Below are positions 58,022 through 64,000 of a stretch of 64,000 nt of DNA, piece by piece (positions within the stretch are counted from its first letter, which is position 1; the number at the start of each line of letters is the position of its first letter). This DNA comes from Pantoea latae (GTDB lineage Bacteria > Pseudomonadota > Gammaproteobacteria > Enterobacterales > Enterobacteriaceae): contig NZ_MWUE01000022.1 in the NCBI RefSeq assembly GCF_002077695.1, forward strand, positions 124,001 through 188,000, written 5' to 3'. The translations under genes and the position numbers were made by a program. The notes under the pieces were generated by a model. It did not search any database. It saw nothing but the letters and a program-made list of their open reading frames with translations, and was not told the DNA's origin.

Positions 58022-59044
58022 TCACACTCCTCTGGCCGGATCGAAGGCGTCGCGCACCGCCTCGCCGATAAAGATCAGCAGCGACAGCAGGATCGCCAGC
58101 GTAAAGAATCCCGCCAGACCCAGCCACGGCGCCTGCAAATTGTTTTTGCCCTGCAGCAGCAGCTCACCGAGCGACGGCGAGCCGACCGGCAGACCAAAGC
58201 CGAGAAAATCGAGCGAGGTCAGGGTAGCGATAGAGCCGCACAGGATAAACGGCAGAAAGGTCAGGGTAGCGACCATCGCATTGGGCAGCATATGCCGCAG
58301 CATAATGCGCCCGTCGCTGACCCCCAGCGCCTGGGCGGCGCGGATATAGTCGAAATTGCGCGTGCGCAGAAACTCGGCGCGCACCACGCTCACCAGCCCC
58401 ATCCAGCCAAAAATCACCGTGACCAGCAGCAGCCACCAGAAGTTGGGCTGAATCACGCTGGAGAGCAGGATCAGTAAAAACAGCGCTGGCATGCCGGACC
58501 AGACCTCGATGACGCGCTGACCAATAAGATCGACGCGGCCGCCGAAATAGCCCTGAACCGCGCCGACGACAATGCCGATGACGCTGGAAAGCAGGGTCAG
58601 CATGATGCCGAACAGCAGCGAAATACGCGTGCCGTAGAGCAGGCGCGCCAGCACGTCGCCGCCGCTGGCGTCGGTGCCGAGCCAGTTCTGCGCCGACGGC
58701 GGCGACGGGAAGGGCACGGCGGTGGCGAAATTAATGGTGCTGTCGCTAAAGCGGATCGGCGCCCACAGCGCCCAGCCGTTGTTCTGTAGCTGTTGCTGCA
58801 GCCAGGGATCCTGATAGTCGGCGGCGGTGGGCAGCGCGCCGCCGAAGTCGCTCTCGCTGTAGCTGACCAGCAGCGGCACATACCAGTGCTGCTGATAGCG
58901 CACCAGCAGCGGCTTCTCATTCGCCAGCAGATCGGCGGCGAGCGAAAGCGCGAAGATAACCAGAAATATCCACAGCGACCAGTAGCCGCGGCGGTTGTGG
59001 CGAAAGCGCAGCCAGCGCTGCTGATTAACGGGAGACAAGCGCAT
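58022..59044 (-). CDS. yejE: Peptide/microcin C ABC importer permease YejE
   Basis: YejE is one of two inner-membrane permeases of YejABEF. The 340 residues (341 in E. coli) begin [20 protein letters not shown] and include six membrane segments. The permease EAA-type loop is seen around SDGRIMLRHMLPNAMVATLTF (about 240). NWLGTDASGGDVLARLLYGTRI is characteristic of DppC/OppC relatives. The ATG overlaps the yejB stop by 1 base. Confidence 0.97.
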   Translation of the reverse strand: MRLSPVNQQRWLRFRHNRRGYWSLWIFLVIFALSLAADLLANEKPLLVRYQQHWYVPLLVSYSESDFGGALPTAADYQDPWLQQQLQNNGWALWAPIRFSDSTINFATAVPFPSPPSAQNWLGTDASGGDVLARLLYGTRISLLFGIMLTLLSSVIGIVVGAVQGYFGGRVDLIGQRVIEVWSGMPALFLLILLSSVIQPNFWWLLLVTVIFGWMGLVSVVRAEFLRTRNFDYIRAAQALGVSDGRIMLRHMLPNAMVATLTFLPFILCGSIATLTSLDFLGFGLPVGSPSLGELLLQGKNNLQAPWLGLAGFFTLAILLSLLIFIGEAVRDAFDPARGV

Positions 59045-60132
59045 CAGCGGCCCTCGAAATCGATGCGGGGATCGACCAGCGTATAGGTCAGATCGCTGAG
59101 AATATTCATCAGCAGGCCGATCAGGGTGAAGATATAGAGCGTGCCGAACATCACCGGATAGTCGCGCTGAATGGTGGCGTCATAGCCCAGCAGCCCCAGG
59201 CCGTTGAGCGAGAACATCACCTCGATCAGCACCGAACTGGTGAAAAACATGCTGATAAAGGTGGCGGGGAAGCTGGCGATCACCAGCAGCATGGCGTTGC
59301 GAAACACGTGGTGATAGAGGATGCGCCGCTCGCTGACCCCTTTGGCGCGCGCCGTCACTACATACTGCTTGCGGATCTCGTCGAGAAAGCTGTTTTTGGT
59401 CAGCATGGTCAGGGTGGCGAAGCCGCCGATTACCGTCGCCAGCACCGGCAGGCTGATATGCCACAGGTAATCACCGATCTTGCCGAACCAGGAAAGAGAA
59501 TCAAACTGCGGCGAGGTGAGGCCGCGCAGGGGAAACCAGTCGAGGTAGCTGCCGCCGGCGAACAGCACGATCAGCATGATGCCGAACAGAAAAGCGGGTA
59601 TCGAATAGCCGATAATCACGAAGGTGCTGCTCCAGACGTCGAAGGCGCTGCCGTTGCGCACCGCTTTTTTAATGCCGAGCGGAATCGACACCAGATAGAT
59701 AATCAGCGTGCTCCACAGGCCGAGGCTAACAGAGACCGGCAGGCTCTCTTTGATCAGCTGCAGCACCGACGCGCTGCGGAACAGGCTGTCGCCGAAATCG
59801 AAACGCAGATAGTTCCACAGCATCTCTACGTAGCGCTGCCACATCGGCTTATCGAAGCCGTAGCGCTTTTTGATCTCGGCGATCACCTCCGGGTCGAGGC
59901 CACGCGCGCCGCGATACTGGCTGTCCCCTGGGCTGGCGCGGTTAAGAGAGGCGCGCGCGCCGCTCTCGCCGCCGCCGCCGGGCAGGCCGGTGGTCTGGCC
60001 GAACTGAATGTTAGCCAGCGCCTGATCCACCGGCCCGCCGGGCGCGATCTGCACGATAAAGAAGTTCAGCGTGATGATCGCCCACAGCGTGGGAATAATT
60101 AACAGCAATCGGCGTAAAAAATAGGCGGCCAA
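59044..60132 (-). CDS. yejB: Peptide/microcin C ABC importer permease YejB
   Basis: YejB is the partner permease of YejE. The 362 residues (364 in E. coli) start [20 protein letters not shown] and carry six membrane segments. A long periplasmic loop (about 40-105) includes the glycine-rich stretch [20 protein letters not shown]. The EAA loop lies around [20 protein letters not shown] (about 258). It starts 10 bases after the yejA stop. Confidence 0.97.
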   Translation of the reverse strand: MAAYFLRRLLLIIPTLWAIITLNFFIVQIAPGGPVDQALANIQFGQTTGLPGGGGESGARASLNRASPGDSQYRGARGLDPEVIAEIKKRYGFDKPMWQRYVEMLWNYLRFDFGDSLFRSASVLQLIKESLPVSVSLGLWSTLIIYLVSIPLGIKKAVRNGSAFDVWSSTFVIIGYSIPAFLFGIMLIVLFAGGSYLDWFPLRGLTSPQFDSLSWFGKIGDYLWHISLPVLATVIGGFATLTMLTKNSFLDEIRKQYVVTARAKGVSERRILYHHVFRNAMLLVIASFPATFISMFFTSSVLIEVMFSLNGLGLLGYDATIQRDYPVMFGTLYIFTLIGLLMNILSDLTYTLVDPRIDFEGR

Positions 60133-60142
60133 CTCAGGCTCC

Positions 60143-61951
60143 TCAGCGTCGTTCCGCCGGCAAACGCGCGGCTTTGTTCACGTCATACCACCAGTTCTCC
60201 AGCCCGCTGGCATAGGCGGGCTTAACGGCGGGATGGGAGAATTTATCCCAGAAGGCAGTACGATCTTCCGCGTTGTACCACATCGGGATCATATACGCAT
60301 TCCACAGCAGGATGCGATCCAGCGCCTGGCCCAGCGGCAGCAGCGCCGCTTTATCGCCCTGATGCGCCACGATGGCCTTAACAAAGTGATCGACCAGCGG
60401 ATCTTTCAGCCGCGCGCTGTTCCATGACGAGTCGATATAGTCAGACTGCCAGCTGGTCTGCAGATCGGAACTGGGGATCGGCATCGCCAGATAGACGCGG
60501 GCGATCATATCGTAGTCCCCTTCGCGCAGCCGCCGCAGATACTGAGAGGCGTCCACCACGCGCAGCGTCAGGCTGATGCCGAGGCGCGACAGGCTGTGCT
60601 GCCAGGGCAGCGCCCAGTCGTTGCTGGCGCCGCTGCGCAGCAGCAGCTCAAGGCGCATCGGCTGGCCGGTTTTATCGTTCACCAGCTGCTGATGTTTCAC
60701 CTGCCAGCCCGCCTGACGCAGCAGATCCAGGGCTTTCAGCAGGTTGGCGCGATCGTAGCCGCTGCCGTCGGTGTGCGGCGGGGCATAGGGCGCGCTGAAC
60801 ACCTCGGGCGGCAGCTGCGCCTTAAACGGCGCGAGCAGCGCCTGCTGCGCGGCGTCCGGCAGGCCGCTGGCGGCGTATTCGGTGTTCTGAAAATAGCTGC
60901 TGACCCGCTGGTAGGCGCCATAAAACAGCGCCTTGTTCATCCACTCAAAGTCGAAGGCGAGCGTCAGCGCCTGTCGCACCCGACGGTCGTTAAACGGCGC
61001 CTTTTCGTTGTTCAACGCCAGCCAGGTGGTGTTGGTCGAGACGCGGTTGGGTGTGGTCTGCTTCACAATCAGCCGGCTGTCGAAGTTGCGGCCGCGATAC
61101 TGCGTCGCCCATTTTTTCGCGGAGCCCTCTTCGCGCAGATCGAAGGCGCCTGCCTTAAAGGCTTCAAACGCCACGTTATCGTCAAGGTAGTAGTCGTAGC
61201 GCAGCGTGTCGACATTAAAGCGGCCGCGATTGACCGGCAGATCCGCCGCCCAGTAGTTTTTTACCCGGCTGTACTCGATGTACTGGCCCAGCTTGTAGCG
61301 GCTGATGCGATAAGGGCCGCTGGAGAGCGGCGGCGCGCTTAGCGGCTCGTTGAACTTTCTGTTCTGCCAGTCGCGCTGCGACAGCACCGGCAGCGTCAGC
61401 AGCCCCAGCATTAAATCTTTGTCCGGCTTCGGCAGGTCGATGCGCACGCGCTGGCTGTCCAGCGCCCTGACCGTCACGCCGCGATAAACGACGCGAAACT
61501 GCGGCACGCCTTCGCGCATAAATTTATCGAAGGTAAAGGCGACATCCTGCGCGGTGATCGGCGTCGCGTCATGAAACTGCGCGCGCGGGTTGAGGCGGAT
61601 CTCCATCCAGCGGAAATCGTCGCTGTAGCGCGCCGACTCGGCGATAAGCGGGTAGTAGCTGCCCGGCTCGTCGTCGGAGCTGGTGAATAAGCGATCGTAG
61701 AGCGTCTCGGTACCTGCGCCAGGGTTGCCGCGCGAGGCGTAGCGGTTAAAGTTGTCGTAAGTGCCGACCACCGCCAGCGTCAGATGGCCGCCTTTTGGCG
61801 CGCTGGGATCCGCATAGTCGAAGTGGCTAAAGCCGGGCGCGTATTTAGGCTCGCCCAGCGTGGCGAAGGCGCGGCTTTCCTGCACCTCTTGCGCCTGCAG
61901 CGGCGCGCAAAGCGCGCTGAGCAGCAGCAGCGTGATCGGGCGAAACAGCAT
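60143..61951 (-). CDS. yejA: Periplasmic peptide-binding protein YejA
   Basis: YejA is the substrate-binding protein of YejABEF (SBP family 5). The 602 residues (604 in E. coli) have a signal peptide, [20 protein letters not shown], cut near AQ-EVQ. The solute-binding fold follows, with [40 protein letters not shown] and [20 protein letters not shown]. Its gene heads the yejABEF operon and is preceded by pdeN on the same strand, 33 bases upstream. Confidence 0.97.
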   Translation of the reverse strand: MLFRPITLLLLSALCAPLQAQEVQESRAFATLGEPKYAPGFSHFDYADPSAPKGGHLTLAVVGTYDNFNRYASRGNPGAGTETLYDRLFTSSDDEPGSYYPLIAESARYSDDFRWMEIRLNPRAQFHDATPITAQDVAFTFDKFMREGVPQFRVVYRGVTVRALDSQRVRIDLPKPDKDLMLGLLTLPVLSQRDWQNRKFNEPLSAPPLSSGPYRISRYKLGQYIEYSRVKNYWAADLPVNRGRFNVDTLRYDYYLDDNVAFEAFKAGAFDLREEGSAKKWATQYRGRNFDSRLIVKQTTPNRVSTNTTWLALNNEKAPFNDRRVRQALTLAFDFEWMNKALFYGAYQRVSSYFQNTEYAASGLPDAAQQALLAPFKAQLPPEVFSAPYAPPHTDGSGYDRANLLKALDLLRQAGWQVKHQQLVNDKTGQPMRLELLLRSGASNDWALPWQHSLSRLGISLTLRVVDASQYLRRLREGDYDMIARVYLAMPIPSSDLQTSWQSDYIDSSWNSARLKDPLVDHFVKAIVAHQGDKAALLPLGQALDRILLWNAYMIPMWYNAEDRTAFWDKFSHPAVKPAYASGLENWWYDVNKAARLPAERR

Positions 61952-61984
61952 AGGATGAGCGATCTCCTGTGATCGGTGGCGGCC

Positions 61985-63565
61985 TTATCCAGCCAGCGTC
62001 GCCAGGCTGCGGCTGCGGTAGTAGTCAATTAGCCGGTCCGGCTTCAGTGGGCGGCTGAACAGATAGCCCTGCATATGGCTGACGCCGTGCTTGACCAGCC
62101 AGGCCGCCTGTTCGCCCGTTTCCACGCCTTCTGCCACGGTTTTCAGATTCAGCTTCTTCGCCAGGTGCAGCACCGCATCCAGCACCGGCGAATTCAGGGT
62201 CTGCGTGCCGATGCTTTGCACGAAGCCGCGGTCGATTTTCAGATAGTCGAAAGGATACTTCTCCAGGTAAATCAGCGCGCTGTGGCCGGTGCCGAAGTCG
62301 TCGATGGCAATCTGAATATCGTTTTGATGCAGCCAGGCGAAGATCTCGCCGGCGTTTTTATCCCGCACCATGGTGCGCTCGGTCACTTCAAAAACATAGT
62401 TGAAATGGTTGCCAGGCATGGCGGCGATCCACTGTTTGACATCCTGCTGAAAACTTTCCGATGCCAGGTGCAGCGGCGACAGGTTAAGGCTCATATGGGT
62501 GCCGGCGGGCACGTAGGGGTTGAGCCGGTGCGCATCGCGCGCCACCAGTTCGAACAGATGGCGCGTCAGCGGAATAATCAGGTTAAGCGACTCCGCGTAG
62601 CTGATAAACATATCCGGCGGGATCATGCCCTCGCTGGGATGGGTCCAGCGCAGCAGCGCTTCCAGCCCGTAGGCGCGCCCGCTGAGCGTGCTGATCAGCG
62701 GCTGATACTCAACGTGAAACTCGCCGCGCTTGATGCCGAGCAGGATCTCTTTGCCCGGCCGCTGGTTAAGAGAGAGCAGCAGCCAGCAGCCGCCGCCCAC
62801 CAGCAGCGACAGCAGAATGCCGCTCAGCACTATCAGGTGAACATCGCGCATCGACAGCGTATCGCCATAGAGCACGAACTGCAGCGGATAGCCGTTAAGC
62901 GGCAGCTGCATCAGCGGCTGCTGCGGCAGCTCGTCGTTGGCCATCACGCTCTGCCGCCAGCTGGTCAGCGCCGTGTTTTGCGCCACCAGCGCCATGCCGG
63001 AGATTTCCGGATGATAGGAGGCCAGCAGCTGATAGGGCGCCAGGTTGATATTGACGGTGGCCAGCACGCCGGACTGGACGCTTTGCGGATTACGCAGCCA
63101 CAGTGCGAACACGGGTTTGCCGGGCTGCAGCGGCGTGCCGCTCAGCAGGCGCAGGTCGCGATTGCGGCTGAGATCGGTTTGATCGGAGATGGCGTTAAGC
63201 GGCAGATAAAACGCGCCGGTCGCCGAGGAACAAAAAGCGTAGCCCTCACGCACCAGTAAAATGGCGCGCAGATCGTTGGCGAAAGCGGCGCGGGAGGTCA
63301 GCTCCTGGCTGATGGCGTGACAGTCAAACTGAGTAAAAGAGAGCAGGGGGTCCAGCGTGTGGGCGATAAGCGCGTCCAGCGATTGCTGCAGGGCGTTGCG
63401 GCTGTCGTTTAGCAGCTGCTGATGTTGATGCTGCCGCTTGTGCCAGGTAAAGGTCAGCAGGACCAGCGTAAAAACAATAAAGAAAAGGCTGCCGAAAATC
63501 GCGCTGCTCCAGGCGATGCGGCGAGGATAAGTGGCCTGGCGCATCAGCGCCCTGGACAGTGGCAT
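61985..63565 (-). CDS. pdeN: CSS-EAL cyclic-di-GMP phosphodiesterase PdeN
   Basis: PdeN (Rtn in E. coli) hydrolyses cyclic-di-GMP to pGpG. The 526 residues start MPLSRALMRQATYPRRIAWS, with membrane helices at about 19-42 and 242-264. Between them is a periplasmic CSS domain with Cys112 in FCSSATG and a second Cys82; disulfide or redox control by DsbA/B is known for this class. The cytoplasmic EAL domain has all signature elements: EALLRW (Glu302), NLSPLHLASE, FEVTERTM, DDFGTGHSALIYL, KIDRGFV and TVAEGVET. The same order, pdeN next to yejA, occurs in E. coli. Confidence 0.95.
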   Translation of the reverse strand: MPLSRALMRQATYPRRIAWSSAIFGSLFFIVFTLVLLTFTWHKRQHQHQQLLNDSRNALQQSLDALIAHTLDPLLSFTQFDCHAISQELTSRAAFANDLRAILLVREGYAFCSSATGAFYLPLNAISDQTDLSRNRDLRLLSGTPLQPGKPVFALWLRNPQSVQSGVLATVNINLAPYQLLASYHPEISGMALVAQNTALTSWRQSVMANDELPQQPLMQLPLNGYPLQFVLYGDTLSMRDVHLIVLSGILLSLLVGGGCWLLLSLNQRPGKEILLGIKRGEFHVEYQPLISTLSGRAYGLEALLRWTHPSEGMIPPDMFISYAESLNLIIPLTRHLFELVARDAHRLNPYVPAGTHMSLNLSPLHLASESFQQDVKQWIAAMPGNHFNYVFEVTERTMVRDKNAGEIFAWLHQNDIQIAIDDFGTGHSALIYLEKYPFDYLKIDRGFVQSIGTQTLNSPVLDAVLHLAKKLNLKTVAEGVETGEQAAWLVKHGVSHMQGYLFSRPLKPDRLIDYYRSRSLATLAG

Positions 63566-63725
63566 GAAGTGCTTTCCCCTTGTCTTATCTTTTATTATTG
63601 ACTGTGCACGACTGCTCTCTGGCGAAGGTCATGAGAATATAACGAGACTGCAGGAAATGTCTCGTTATTCTTCTGATAAACAATCACTTTTACATTATTA
63701 GTACGCGGTTATCCGGCATAAGGGC

Positions 63726-63751
63726 GAAAAAAAACGCTGCCGAAGCAGCGT
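63726..63751 (-). terminator. mepS rho-independent terminator
   Basis: On the minus strand the stem ACGCTGC/GCAGCGT with a TTCG tetraloop runs into eight T residues. It lies about 40 bases downstream of the mepS stop codon. Confidence 0.93.
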
Positions 63752-63791
63752 CTTGTTTTTCTCTGGCTGAGAAACGATCGAAGGTCAGGAA

Positions 63792-64000
63792 CTAGCTGGG
63801 GTTACGGCTTAATACCCGACGCCCTTCGCGGTAGCGTTTTTTCCAGTAGCTGTCGTTAAGACTGGAGATCATCACGCCGCTGCTGGTAGAAGCATGGACG
63901 AAATTATCGTTGCCGAGATAGATGCCCACGTGGCGGCCGGTTGAGCCGGCGCGGAACAGCACCAGATCGCCAGGACGCAGCTTGCTGCGTGAAATCTCGT
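63792..64000 (-). CDS. mepS: C-terminal part of murein endopeptidase MepS
   Basis: The last 69 codons of MepS (Spr), an outer-membrane lipoprotein of the NlpC/P60 family that cuts mDAP-D-Ala crosslinks so peptidoglycan can expand. The fragment contains [20 protein letters not shown] with the catalytic histidine, then [20 protein letters not shown] and [18 protein letters not shown] at the end. The nucleophile Cys and signal peptide lie beyond the right edge. Confidence 0.95.
   Translation of the reverse strand, partial: EISRSKLRPGDLVLFRAGSTGRHVGIYLGNDNFVHASTSSGVMISSLNDSYWKKRYREGRRVLSRNPS

Noticed and set aside
1..64000. CRISPR arrays, prophage, integrons or defence islands
   Set aside because: No regularly spaced repeats, integrase, phage structural, Cas or restriction genes were seen. 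The only tRNA gene has no integrase beside it.

Overview
This window is a chromosomal segment of an Enterobacterales bacterium. Gene content and protein sequences are close to Escherichia coli, but gene order differs at several joints. High GC in coding regions, an opgD gene beside elaAB, a TetR/NTF2 pair where ada would sit, and no glp or arn genes suggest the Erwiniaceae (Pantoea, Erwinia or Mixta-like). The genus is an inference. No prophage, insertion sequence, CRISPR array, integrase or plasmid gene was seen, so this is mostly conserved backbone.

Layout. 1-3877: a gene fragment, yfbR and alaA (minus), a ~960 bp AT-rich spacer, then the regulator lrhA (plus). 3878-19661: a ~660 bp regulatory spacer and the complete 13-gene respiratory complex I operon nuoABCEFGHIJKLMN with its terminator. 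19678-23771: elaA, opgD, elaB and the CinA-like yfaY. 23809-23998: the first copy of a structured repeat. 24037-31723: yfaE-nrdB-nrdA (minus, class Ia ribonucleotide reductase and its ferredoxin), ubiG (minus) and gyrA (plus). 31923-39327: the Rcs envelope-stress phosphorelay rcsC, rcsB and rcsD, with an MFS transporter gene directly upstream of rcsD on the same strand. 39707-41236: the antisense sRNA gene micF and the porin gene ompC. 41262-46343: a tetR/NTF2 divergent pair, two very small ORFs, apbE, alkB and yojI. 46466-48024: an EntD-like phosphopantetheinyl transferase, two small genes and tRNA-Pro(GGG). 48096-56434: the yejM-yejL / yejK / rplY / radD / rsuA / bcr / yejG block, with the second repeat copy after bcr. 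56421-64000: the yejABEF peptide/microcin C importer, the EAL phosphodiesterase gene pdeN, and the 3' end of mepS.

Functional links. LrhA sits next to nuo, which E. coli LrhA is known to influence. RcsC, RcsD and RcsB form one phosphorelay and flank the OmpR-type porin locus with micF. YfaE maintains the NrdB iron-tyrosyl cofactor, and a DnaA/NrdR-box region precedes nrdA. YejM and MepS both act in envelope homeostasis.

The most interesting unexplained item is a ~190 bp element present twice, in opposite orientations, at 23809-23998 and 55625-55809. A conserved core folds into a chain of hairpins. The two copies carry different outer arms, and in each copy the arms are complementary to each other. 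I do not recognise it as ERIC, REP/BIME or any named family. Also worth checking are a perfect 22 bp dyad containing a TTGACA box upstream of nuoA, paired hairpins inside the nuo and nrd operons, twin operators between tetR and the NTF2 gene, and three micro-ORFs with strong ribosome binding sites.
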